Shown here: in pieces, positions 8,980-17,013 of the stretch
How positions within the stretch are numbered: position 1 is the first letter of the stretch
How the letters are laid out: every line of letters starts with the position of its first letter
Origin: Hymenobacter sp. 15J16-1T3B
GTDB taxonomy: Bacteria; Bacteroidota; Bacteroidia; Cytophagales; Hymenobacteraceae
Assembly (NCBI RefSeq): GCF_020711235.1
Contig: NZ_JAJFAV010000007.1
Coordinates: forward strand, 1 to 64,000
Length of the DNA: 64,000 nucleotides
Direction of reading: 5' to 3'
The notes under the pieces: generated by a model
The model's input: only the letters and a program-made list of their open reading frames with translations
Databases searched by the model: none
Told to the model about the DNA's origin: nothing
Program-made: the position numbers and the translations under genes

Positions 8980-10557
8980 TTAGTCCACGTTGTCGTGCAG
9001 GAAACGGTTGTCGCCGAGCAATTCGTTGTCGTCCGAAAGGTTGAAGCGCGAGATGTTGCGCTCCGACGACGGCTGCACCTGCTCCAGCTTCACCTGGCGC
9101 CGTAGGTAAGCCGGTACTTCCAGCTGCTCCTTGATGGCGTCGTTCGACACGCCGTTGCTCAGCTCCATCAGCCGGCGGCGGCGCTCTTCGGCGCGGGCAT
9201 CCAGCGACGGACGCGCGGCCGGGGTAGCCTGCGGAGCTTCCGGAGCGGCGGGCGCCGGGTGCTGCTGCACTGCCTGCAGGGGCTCCGGAGCCGAAGGCGT
9301 GGGGTACACCACCGGCGGCACGAAGGGCGAAGGCGACTGTTCCAGATCGAAGCGGGCCTGGGGCTGCTCCGGCTGATTGGGTGACACCGGCTGGTAATCG
9401 GCGCTGGCTACGGGAGCAGGCACTGGCGTGGACGGCACCGCCACAGGGGAAGGCGTCGTCGGGCGCGCGGCCACGGGCTCGTGCCGGTCCTTGTCGAACA
9501 GGTTGATCTGCGGGTCGGCCACCACGGCGGCTACCTCCGGCTTGGCCGGCTCAGCGTCGCGCATGCCGCCCATAATGGAGATGTTGTGCGCGTCGCGGGC
9601 GAAGCCGGTGGCAATGACCGTCACACGGATGCTCTGGCCCAGCGTGCTGTCGATGCCGTGGCCGAAAATCACCTCGGCGTCCTGGCCGGCTTTGGCCTGG
9701 ATGTACTCCGTGATTTCCGTCAGCTCGTCCATTTCCAGCTCGGCCTGGTCGCCCGACATGATGCTGAGCAGAATCTTCTGCGCGCCGTGAATGTCGGTGT
9801 TGTTGAGCAGCGGCGAAGCCAGAGCCTCTTCGGCCGAGCGCCGGGCGCGATTTTCGCCCTCGGTGATGCTCGAGCCCATTACGGCCGCGCCCGAGTCCTT
9901 CATGACGGTTTTCACGTCTTCGAAGTCCACGTTCACGTCGGCCGTCACGGTGATGATTTCGGCAATGGATTTGGCGGCGGTGCTCAGCACATTATCGGCC
10001 TTGGCGAAAGCCGAGCGGATGGGCAGGTTGCCGTACATCTCGCGCAGCTTGTCGTTGAGGATGACGAGCACCGTGTCGCAGTTCTCGCTCAGGTCACGGA
10101 TGCCCATTTCGGCCTGCTGCCGCTTCTTGCGCCCTTCGAACATGAAGGGAGCCGTCACGATGCCGACCGTCAGGATGCCCAGTTCCTTGGCCACTTTGGC
10201 AATAACCGGGGCCGCGCCGGTGCCCGTGCCCCCGCCCATACCGGCGGTGATAAACACCATTTTGGTGCCGTTGCTGAGCAGCTCGCGGATTTGCTCCCGG
10301 CTCTCAATAGCGGCCTGCTTGCCGCGTTCCGGATTGGCGCCTGCGCCGAGTCCCTCGGTCAGGTCAACGCCGATTTGCAGGCGGTTGGGTACGGAGGAGC
10401 TCTGCAAGGCCTGCTTGTCGGTGTTGCAGATGACGAATTCCACGTCCTTAATGCCCTGCGAGAACATGTGGTTGACGGCGTTGGAGCCGCCACCACCCAC
10501 ACCAATTACCTTGATGATGGACTTGCCTTGGGGCGTGATATCGAATTTAAAATCCAT
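8980..10557 (-). CDS. ftsZ: Cell division GTPase FtsZ
   Basis: Tubulin-like GTPase that forms the Z ring. 525 residues: GTPase core at about 15-320 with the tubulin signature GGGTGTGAAPVIA and the GVGGGGSNAVNHM phosphate loop. A long proline/glutamine-rich linker (about 345-465) and a conserved tail (RPSLDARAEERRRRLMELS, then EVPAYLRRQVKL) replace the short Escherichia linker. This extended form is usual in Bacteroidota. It is the last gene of the dcw cluster, 135 bp after ftsA, ending at the shared terminator. Confidence 0.97.
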   Translation of the reverse strand: MDFKFDITPQGKSIIKVIGVGGGGSNAVNHMFSQGIKDVEFVICNTDKQALQSSSVPNRLQIGVDLTEGLGAGANPERGKQAAIESREQIRELLSNGTKMVFITAGMGGGTGTGAAPVIAKVAKELGILTVGIVTAPFMFEGRKKRQQAEMGIRDLSENCDTVLVILNDKLREMYGNLPIRSAFAKADNVLSTAAKSIAEIITVTADVNVDFEDVKTVMKDSGAAVMGSSITEGENRARRSAEEALASPLLNNTDIHGAQKILLSIMSGDQAELEMDELTEITEYIQAKAGQDAEVIFGHGIDSTLGQSIRVTVIATGFARDAHNISIMGGMRDAEPAKPEVAAVVADPQINLFDKDRHEPVAARPTTPSPVAVPSTPVPAPVASADYQPVSPNQPEQPQARFDLEQSPSPFVPPVVYPTPSAPEPLQAVQQHPAPAAPEAPQATPAARPSLDARAEERRRRLMELSNGVSNDAIKEQLEVPAYLRRQVKLEQVQPSSERNISRFNLSDDNELLGDNRFLHDNVD

Positions 10558-10568
10558 ATGGCGGGGGA

Positions 10569-10695
10569 GTCAGATGGCTGGGGAAAGAGGCCGCGGCTTG
10601 ACGTGGCAAATGGTCAGACGGCTGAGGTTTCCATGGTTGAGGTTGAGCACCCCGGAACGTTCAGCTGTCTAACCATCTGACAATGTAGCCATTTA
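10569..10695. repeat. Imperfect palindrome between ftsA and ftsZ
   Basis: Units like TCAGATGGTTAGA occur in both orientations (AAATGGTCAGACGGCTGAGG near 10607; its partial complement near 10662-10695; another copy near 10570). This is again a short-unit hyphenated palindrome in a within-operon gap. It may modulate ftsZ expression relative to ftsA. Arms are imperfect. Confidence 0.45.
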
Positions 10696-12078
10696 GTACT
10701 GTTTATCGTCGAAATCGTCGATGAGCAGGCCTTTGGTACGGCTCAGAATGTCGCGGAAGAAGCCGGCGGCCTTGCTCGGCTGCTTGGGTTGCTCCGGCTT
10801 GGCCGGCTGTTCCGACTTGGCCTGCTGGCCTTGCGGCGGGGCAGGTTGGGTATTCTGCCGCGCCGGCGCCTCGTGGGGCCGCGTCATGGTGTACTCGTCG
10901 TACTGCTGACGGCCGCCGCGGTCATCCAAGGAGCGGTAGCCAGACAGTACCAGGCCCACCGTGGTGGCGTACATCGGCGACTTCACCGCCTCGATGCGCG
11001 ACTTGCCTAGGTGTTCGTTGGGGTAGCCGATGCGGGTGTCCATGCCGGTGATGTACTCGGTGAGCTGCACCAGGTTCTGCAGCTGCGAGCCGCCACCCGT
11101 CAGCACGATGCCGGCGGCGAGGCTTTTCTCCAGGCCGGTGCGCTGAATCTCGGCGTACACCAGCTCCAGGATTTCCTCCATGCGGGCCTCGATGATGTAA
11201 GCCAAATTTTTCAGGCTGATTTCCTTGGGCGCCCGGTCGCGCAGGCCGGGGATGCTCACGATTTCGTACTCGGAGGCTTCCTCGGCAATGGCCTTGCCGA
11301 ATTTTACCTTCAGCTGCTCGGCCTGGTTCTGCATCACCATGCAGCCCTGCTTGATGTCGGAGGTGATAATGTTGCCGCCGAAGGGGAGCACCGCCGCGTG
11401 GCGGATGATGCCGTCCTTGAAGATGGCCAGGTCTGTCGTGCCGCCGCCGATGTCGATAAGCACCACGCCGGCTTCCTTCTCCTCGTCGGACAGCACCGAC
11501 ATGGAAGAGGCCAGCGGCTCCAAAATCAGGTTGTCGATTTCCAACCCGGCCTTGGTGACGCACTTGTTGATGTTGTTGATGGCCGTGCTCTGGGCAGTGA
11601 TGATGTGGAAGTTGCCTTCCAGGCGCACGCCCGACATGCCCACCGGGTCCATGATGCCTTCCTCGTAATCCACCTTGTAGTCCTGGGGCATTACGTGGAT
11701 GATTTCCGAGCCGGGCGGCGTCACCAAACGATACATATCATTGGTGAGGCGCATCACGTCGTCCTGGGTAATTTCCGAATCCTGCGAAGCGCGGGTAATC
11801 GAGCCGTTGTGCTGCAGCGACTTAATGTGCTGCCCGGCAATACCGACGTTGACGATACCGATGTTAATACCCGACTGTTCTTCGGCCTGGCGGATGGCGC
11901 GTTTAATGGCGTCCACAGTCTTGTCGATATTCGACACGATGCCGCGCACCACCCCTTCCGACACAGCTTTGCCCATGCCCAGAATTTCGAGCTTGCCGAA
12001 TTCATTTTTGCGGCCCACCAAGGCGCAGATTTTGGTGGTGCCGATGTCGAGGCCGACGACGATTTTATCTTGTTGCAT
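10693..12078 (-). CDS. ftsA: Cell division protein FtsA
   Basis: Actin-like ATPase that tethers FtsZ to the membrane. 461 residues: phosphate-1 motif VVGLDIGTTKICALVG, 1C domain near 90-165, phosphate-2 VVLIDIGGGTTDLAIF, adenosine motif IVLTGGGSQLQNL. The C-terminus has a Pro/Gln-rich linker (about 395-435), then AAGFFRDILSRTKGLLIDDF, a likely amphipathic membrane-targeting helix. It sits between ftsQ and ftsZ. Confidence 0.96.
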   Translation of the reverse strand: MQQDKIVVGLDIGTTKICALVGRKNEFGKLEILGMGKAVSEGVVRGIVSNIDKTVDAIKRAIRQAEEQSGINIGIVNVGIAGQHIKSLQHNGSITRASQDSEITQDDVMRLTNDMYRLVTPPGSEIIHVMPQDYKVDYEEGIMDPVGMSGVRLEGNFHIITAQSTAINNINKCVTKAGLEIDNLILEPLASSMSVLSDEEKEAGVVLIDIGGGTTDLAIFKDGIIRHAAVLPFGGNIITSDIKQGCMVMQNQAEQLKVKFGKAIAEEASEYEIVSIPGLRDRAPKEISLKNLAYIIEARMEEILELVYAEIQRTGLEKSLAAGIVLTGGGSQLQNLVQLTEYITGMDTRIGYPNEHLGKSRIEAVKSPMYATTVGLVLSGYRSLDDRGGRQQYDEYTMTRPHEAPARQNTQPAPPQGQQAKSEQPAKPEQPKQPSKAAGFFRDILSRTKGLLIDDFDDKQY

Positions 12079-12162
12079 GGGGTGAGTCAGGGCAGTGGAG
12101 AGGTGTTCGGGAGGGCAGCTAGGGCAGAAAATGCAGGAATCCAGCGCATTTAAACGCTGGCG

Positions 12163-12927
12163 CTATTCGCAAATTATTTGATTTTGGAATTCCACATTGA
12201 CGCGGTGGTAGGTATCCCATCCTAAAGCTGGTGGAATTTGGCGGTAAAATACCATTAGTTTGGCAAATTTTTCTGGAATATTCTCCGGATATCCAAACTC
12301 CACGCGTTGGTCACCTACCTGCTGGGTGAAAATTATTTTTCCGTTCGGCGACAAAAATACTTCAGCGACCTGAGCCCGCCAGAACGGATGTTCGTCTACG
12401 TAGCGCAAAAATTCAAGATACTGCGTTCCGGCAGAATCTTGGAAAAATTGAGCATTTAATGGCGTGCCTCCTACTCGGGACACCGGCACTACCCGGGCCG
12501 AGTACAGGGCCGACAGCGGCAGCGGGTGGCCGTCGGCGTCGAGGTAGCGGTCCTGGGCCGCGTCGGGGTGCACGAGGCGGGCAATGGGCCGGTTCTGGCG
12601 CACGTCGGCGTGCAAGTTGCCGCCCAGGTCGCGGTACACCTGCGCGTCCTTCACGAAGGGGTGCGTTTTGATGCGGGCCTCCAGCGCACGCAAGTCCACG
12701 TCCTGCGGGGCGGCGCCGCGCAGGAGCTGGTTGCCGTTGCGGGTGAGCAGGGCCGTCACTTGCTGTTCGCTGATGAAAAAGTTGTTGAACTCGTTGCTGA
12801 TGGTGACGATGACCGCGCCCACCGGCCGCGAGGCCTGACGGACGGAGGCAAAGACCGACAGGGCCGTCAGCAAGAGCAGACAGCCAATACCGAAAAGTAC
12901 ATTTTTTGCCTTACGCTTCAGCGCCAT
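12163..12927 (-). CDS. ftsQ: Cell division protein FtsQ/DivIB-type
   Basis: Single-pass divisome protein. 254 residues: TM segment at about 9-29 (VLFGIGCLLLLTALSVFASV), then a POTRA-like domain (VTISNEFNNFFISEQQVTALL, LEARIKTHPFVKDAQVYRDL) and the beta domain. Its start overlaps the end of murC by 17 bp, suggesting translational coupling. Odd feature: the C-terminal half (12163 to about 12475) is visibly AT-rich with codons such as AAA, AAT, ATT and TTA, whereas the N-terminal half is GC-rich like its neighbours. The frame is intact across the change. Confidence 0.9.
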   Translation of the reverse strand: MALKRKAKNVLFGIGCLLLLTALSVFASVRQASRPVGAVIVTISNEFNNFFISEQQVTALLTRNGNQLLRGAAPQDVDLRALEARIKTHPFVKDAQVYRDLGGNLHADVRQNRPIARLVHPDAAQDRYLDADGHPLPLSALYSARVVPVSRVGGTPLNAQFFQDSAGTQYLEFLRYVDEHPFWRAQVAEVFLSPNGKIIFTQQVGDQRVEFGYPENIPEKFAKLMVFYRQIPPALGWDTYHRVNVEFQNQIICE

Positions 12928-14353
12928 ACCACTTGTTCCGCAAGATTTTTTTCAATTCCGGCACCAGTTGGTCGATGTCGCCCGCGCCCACCGTGGCTAT
13001 GACCTCGAACTCGTCGTCGTAGCGCTCCGCCTGAATGGCCTGCTCCTTGGAGAGCAGTGCCTTGCGCGGGCTGGTGAGCTTTTCGAAAATGATTTCGGAG
13101 GTGACGCCCTCGATGGGCAGCTCCCGGGCCGGGTAGATGGGCAGCAGCAGGACTTCGTCGGCCAGGCTCAGGCTCTGGGCAAAGCCCTCAGCGAAGTCGC
13201 GGGTGCGGGTGAAGAGGTGGGGCTGGAAGATGACGCGCAGCTTCCGGCCGGGGTACAGGGCCCGCACCGAGCGCAGAAACGCCTCGATTTCGCGCGGGTG
13301 GTGGGCGTAGTCGTCGAGGTAGGCCCGCTCCTCCCCTTGCGTCAGCACAAACTCGAAGCGGCGGTTGACACCCTGGTAAGCGGCCACGGCGGCGGGCAGC
13401 TGCTCCCAATTCAGGCCGACCAGGTGGGCAGCGGCGGCGGCAGCCAGCATGTTTTCCACGTTGTGGAAGCCGGGCACGGGCAGCTCCAGACCGGGTACGC
13501 GGGCGCCCTCGTCGAGCCCGGGGGCTTCCAGCTCGAAGCGGAAGGTGTGGCCGTGGGCGCGCACGTCGAGGGCGTGCAAGTCGGGGCCCTGCTCGGCACT
13601 GAGCCCGTAGCGCAGCACGCGCACGCCGGGCGGCACGGCTAGGGCCACGCTGGGGTCGGCGGTGTGGTTGAGCAGCAGGGTGCCGCCGGGCTTGATCTGG
13701 GCCACAAACTGCCGAAACGACTCCACCAAGGCGTCTTTGTCGCCGTAGATGTCGAGGTGGTCGGCGTCGGTGCTCGTGACGATGGCCACGTCCGGGTGCA
13801 GGGTCAGGAAACTGCGGTCGTACTCGTCGGCTTCAACCACAACCGGCACTTCGGGGCCGGCGTCGGCGGGAGGCAGCAGCAGGTTGGAGCCCAGGTTGAC
13901 GGCAATGCCGCCCAAGAACGCTCCGGCGGGCACGCCGGCGTGGTGCAGCAGGTGGGCCACCATGCTGCTGGTCGTGGTTTTGCCGTGGGTGCCGGCTACG
14001 GCCACGGTGCGGCGGCCGGCGGTGAGCAGGCCCAGCACCTGGCTGCGCTTGCGGATGTCGTAGCCGTTGTCGCGCAGCCAGGCCCATTCCTGGTGGGTTT
14101 TCGGAATAGCGGGCGTGAGCACCACCAGGGTCTTATCCTTGTTGTCGCGCACTTCGGCCGGCAGGTGCGCGGGCGCGTCGTCGTAGTGAATCAGGATGCC
14201 TTCCCGGACCAGGGCCTCGGTGAGCGGGGTACGCGTCTTGTCGTAGCCCCAGACGTGGTGGCCATTGGCCCGGAACCAGCGCGCCAGCGCCGACATGCCG
14301 ATGCCGCCGATGCCGAGGAAGTAGACGTAAGGAAACTGGGCGACGGGGTTCAT
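12911..14353 (-). CDS. murC: UDP-N-acetylmuramate--L-alanine ligase
   Basis: Adds L-alanine to UDP-MurNAc, the first peptide-forming step of cytoplasmic peptidoglycan synthesis. 480 residues: N-terminal Rossmann fold YFLGIGGIGMSALARWF, ATP-binding AGTHGKTTTSSMVAHLL, central VVEADEYDRSFL, and the C-terminal ligase motif DDYAHHPREIEAFL. Its start codon overlaps the murG stop at 14353 and its end overlaps ftsQ. Length and motifs are full. Confidence 0.97.
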   Translation of the reverse strand: MNPVAQFPYVYFLGIGGIGMSALARWFRANGHHVWGYDKTRTPLTEALVREGILIHYDDAPAHLPAEVRDNKDKTLVVLTPAIPKTHQEWAWLRDNGYDIRKRSQVLGLLTAGRRTVAVAGTHGKTTTSSMVAHLLHHAGVPAGAFLGGIAVNLGSNLLLPPADAGPEVPVVVEADEYDRSFLTLHPDVAIVTSTDADHLDIYGDKDALVESFRQFVAQIKPGGTLLLNHTADPSVALAVPPGVRVLRYGLSAEQGPDLHALDVRAHGHTFRFELEAPGLDEGARVPGLELPVPGFHNVENMLAAAAAAHLVGLNWEQLPAAVAAYQGVNRRFEFVLTQGEERAYLDDYAHHPREIEAFLRSVRALYPGRKLRVIFQPHLFTRTRDFAEGFAQSLSLADEVLLLPIYPARELPIEGVTSEIIFEKLTSPRKALLSKEQAIQAERYDDEFEVIATVGAGDIDQLVPELKKILRNKWYGAEA

Positions 14354-15504
14354 CAGCGGGCTTGCTTGGCGCGTTGGCGGTCAATGAGGGCTTCCAACTC
14401 GTCGACGATGGTGCTGGTGGCGGCGGGACGGGCCAAGGGCTGGATGTTGCGGCGCAGCTCGGCCTGCCGGGCTGGGTCGCGGAGCAACTCCAGGGCCACG
14501 TCGTAGAGCCGGTCGGCGGCTTCGGCGTCGGTGACGAGCAGGGCGGCGGCGCGGGTAGAGAGGGCGCGGGCGTTTTTGGTCTGGTGGTCTTCGGCCACGT
14601 TGGGCGAGGGCACCAGCACGCAGGGCTTGCCCGTCAGGCACAGCTCCGACACCGACAACGCCCCGGCGCGGCTGACCACTACGTCGGCGGCGGCGTAGGC
14701 CAGGTCCATGCGCTTGATGAATTCCAGCGCGTGCAGGCCAGCGGCTTTGTAGCCGGCGGCTTGTTGCTCGGCGGTCGGAAAGTAGAGCTTACCCGTTTGC
14801 CAGAGCAGCTGCACGCCCGCTTCTTTCAGCCGCGGCAGCGCGGCGGCGGTGGCCTGGTTCAGGGTGCGGGCGCCGAGGCTGCCGCCGATGACGAGCAGCA
14901 CCGGCTTGGCGGGGTCAAGGCCGAAGAACCGCAGCGCTTCGGCTCGGTCGCCGCCGGCAATTTCGCTGCGCACGGGGTTGCCGGTCAGCACGAGGCGGTC
15001 GGCGGGGAAAAACTGCTCCATGCCCTCGTAGGCCACGCAGATTTTGTTCACACGCCGGGCCAGCAGCTTGTTGACGAGGCCGGCGTAGGAGTTTTGCTCC
15101 TGAATCAGGGCGGGCACGGCGCGCGAGGTAGCCGCCAGCAGCACCGGCGCGGAGGCGTAGCCGCCCACGCCCACCACGGCATCGGGCTGGAAGGCCTCGA
15201 CCAGCTTGCCGGCCTTGCGCACCGATTGGAACACCTTGAGCGGGAACAGCAGATTTTCGGGCGTAAGGCGGCGCTGCAGCCCGCTGATGTTCAACCCCAC
15301 GATGCGGTAGCCGGCCTCGGGCACCCGGGTCATTTCCATGCGGCCGTTAGCGCCCACGAACAGGATGTCGGCGTCGGGGCGGCGGCGCTGCAGCTCGTTG
15401 GCAATGGCCACGGCCGGGAAAATGTGCCCGCCCGTGCCCCCGCCGCTGATGATGACGCGGCAGGAAGCGTTGGGGTTGGGTTCGATATGAATATCTGCTA
15501 CCAT
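14353..15504 (-). CDS. murG: UDP-GlcNAc:lipid I N-acetylglucosaminyltransferase
   Basis: Converts lipid I to lipid II at the inner membrane face. 383 residues from the ATG at 15504: glycine-rich loop ISGGGTGGHIFPAVAIANEL, VGVGGYASAPVLLAA, second loop VIGGSLGARTLNQA and the donor site SRAGALSVSELCLTGKP. A frame extension to 15615 exists, but it overlaps the upstream small ORF and adds nothing family-like. The ATG shares its A with the TGA of that ORF (TGATG), so coupling is likely. Confidence 0.96.
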   Translation of the reverse strand: MVADIHIEPNPNASCRVIISGGGTGGHIFPAVAIANELQRRRPDADILFVGANGRMEMTRVPEAGYRIVGLNISGLQRRLTPENLLFPLKVFQSVRKAGKLVEAFQPDAVVGVGGYASAPVLLAATSRAVPALIQEQNSYAGLVNKLLARRVNKICVAYEGMEQFFPADRLVLTGNPVRSEIAGGDRAEALRFFGLDPAKPVLLVIGGSLGARTLNQATAAALPRLKEAGVQLLWQTGKLYFPTAEQQAAGYKAAGLHALEFIKRMDLAYAAADVVVSRAGALSVSELCLTGKPCVLVPSPNVAEDHQTKNARALSTRAAALLVTDAEAADRLYDVALELLRDPARQAELRRNIQPLARPAATSTIVDELEALIDRQRAKQAR

Positions 15505-15713
15505 CAGCTTGGTTTGTTCAACTCGTGGGTCCAGGCCGTAAGCGGCACTCCAAATTCTTCTTGTGCAAACTCCTGCGCCGCTATTGCAGTGTCTTGTAGG
15601 TAGTCTGCAACGCACTTCCTCGGCTCGGCATACACCAACAGGAACCAGCCAACTTCGGGCAGGTCCGGTTCGATGCGGAAATCGAGGGCGTTATGTCGAG
15701 CTACCAACACCAT
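15504..15713 (-). CDS. Small conserved-looking protein between ftsW and murG
   Basis: 69 residues beginning MVLVARHNALDFRIEP and containing GWFLLVYAEPRKCVADYLQDT, then AAQEFAQEEFGVPLTAW. The segment DYLQDTxxxAxEFAxEEFGVPLxxW resembles a small, widespread uncharacterised family in which a short beta-hairpin precedes a helix. Start lies 7 bp after ftsW and the stop overlaps the murG start as TGATG, so it is read as a true operon member. No signal peptide or TM segment is present, so it is probably cytoplasmic. Function unknown. Confidence rests on coupling, coding quality and remembered similarity, not on a search. Confidence 0.7.
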   Translation of the reverse strand: MVLVARHNALDFRIEPDLPEVGWFLLVYAEPRKCVADYLQDTAIAAQEFAQEEFGVPLTAWTHELNKPS

Positions 15714-15720
15714 TTTCCTG

Positions 15721-16917
15721 CTACGCCAGCGCAGTTTGTTTCGGAATGCGGGCTTCGTCTTCCGGCTCGCCCACCATCGGGCGGATTTCCCGCTCGCCCC
15801 GGCTCACGCTGAGGATAACTCCGATGCTGATGCCGGTGAAAATCAGGGAGGTGCCGCCCATGCTCAGCAGCGGCAGCGGCAGGCCGGTAATCGGCCCCAA
15901 GCCCACAGCCACGCCCATGTTCACCATGGCTTGCAGCACCAGGCTGAAGCACAGGCCCGCCGAGAGCAGGCCGCCGAAGGCGCCGTAGCTGCGCATCACC
16001 GTCAGCAGGCCGCGGTAAAGGAAAGCGAGGTAGAGAAAGAGCACCGCCACGCCGCCGAGCAGGCCGTATTCCTCGATGATGATGGCGTAGATAAAGTCGG
16101 AGTACGGGTGCGGCATGATGTTGCGTTCGGTGCTCTGGCCCGGCCCCTTGCCCGCAATGCCGCCGGTAGCAATGGCAATGTAGCTGTGCTCCAGCTGAAA
16201 CGGCACCGGTTTGCTCTTGTCGGTGAAGCTCTCGATCCGCGACTTCACCGTGCCCCAGCGCTGCCCGACGGTGAGGGCCACCCCGCCCAGGCTCATCACG
16301 ATCAGTACGGTCAGCATCATGTGCTTCAGCGGCACGCGGCCGATAAACATCAGCAGCAGGCAGGTGAAGAACAGCAACAGGGCCGTGGAAGCGTTCGACA
16401 GCACGATGAGCCCGCAGATGACGCCCACCCACAAAATCACGGGCAGCAGCGTGGTCTTGAAGTTGTCGATGTACTGCTGGCGGCGGCTGAGCATGCTGGC
16501 CAGGTGCGAAATCAGCGCCAGCTTGGCCAAGTCGGAGGGCTGGAAGGTCTGGTTAATCACCGGAATGGTCATCCAGCGTGCGGCCCCGTTGACGCTGCCG
16601 CCGAACAGGTAGGTAAACAGCAGCAGCGGCACCGACAACAGCAGCGCGTAGAGCGAGAGGCGCGAATAGTGCCGGTAGTCCACGCGGTGGGCCAGCCACA
16701 TCAGCGCCAAACCGGCGAATATCAGGCTGGTGTGCTTGACCAGAATCATCTCCACCGAGCCGGCGCGGCCGCGCAGCTCGTTTTTGTAGGCCAGCGTACC
16801 GGTGGCGGAGTACACCACGGCCATGCTGATAAGCGAAAACACAATCACGATGCCCCAGAGCACCGGGTCGCCCTTCAGATTGCGCTGCAGCCAGTTTTTG
16901 ACGGGTTCCATCGGCAA
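15721..16917 (-). CDS. ftsW: Peptidoglycan glycosyltransferase FtsW (SEDS family)
   Basis: Septal SEDS polymerase working with the class B PBP (FtsI). 398 residues with about ten TM helices. SEDS landmarks include PVINQTFQPSDLAKLALI in the middle, the loop IAIATGGIAGKGPGQSTE, the HPYSDFIYAIIIEEYGLLG segment, and PLPLLSMGGTSLIFTG near the C-terminus. A short cytosolic tail ends with RIPKQTALA. It is inside the dcw cluster, separated from murD by a palindromic repeat. Confidence 0.96.
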   Translation of the reverse strand: MPMEPVKNWLQRNLKGDPVLWGIVIVFSLISMAVVYSATGTLAYKNELRGRAGSVEMILVKHTSLIFAGLALMWLAHRVDYRHYSRLSLYALLLSVPLLLFTYLFGGSVNGAARWMTIPVINQTFQPSDLAKLALISHLASMLSRRQQYIDNFKTTLLPVILWVGVICGLIVLSNASTALLLFFTCLLLMFIGRVPLKHMMLTVLIVMSLGGVALTVGQRWGTVKSRIESFTDKSKPVPFQLEHSYIAIATGGIAGKGPGQSTERNIMPHPYSDFIYAIIIEEYGLLGGVAVLFLYLAFLYRGLLTVMRSYGAFGGLLSAGLCFSLVLQAMVNMGVAVGLGPITGLPLPLLSMGGTSLIFTGISIGVILSVSRGEREIRPMVGEPEDEARIPKQTALA

Positions 16918-17013
16918 GTGGTGAAATGGTGAAAGGTGAAGTTGTGAATCGCGAAAGTCAAATGGGCTTGGTCAAAACGACAATTTCACCACTTCACAAC
17001 TTCGCAAGTTCAC
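16911..17013. repeat. Hyphenated palindrome between murD and ftsW
   Basis: GTGGTGAAATGGTGAAAGG with GTGAAGTTGTGAA on one side faces CACCACTTCACAACTTCGC on the other. The arms are complementary with mismatches and built from GTGAA(A/G)TG units. The murD end overlaps the right arm. The same GTGAAGTTG unit occurs in the palindrome at 48243-48346. Confidence 0.6.

Noticed and set aside
15505-15615. Longer murG start
   Set aside because: Overlaps the 69-residue coupled ORF and adds residues not seen in MurG; ATG 15504 gives the normal length.
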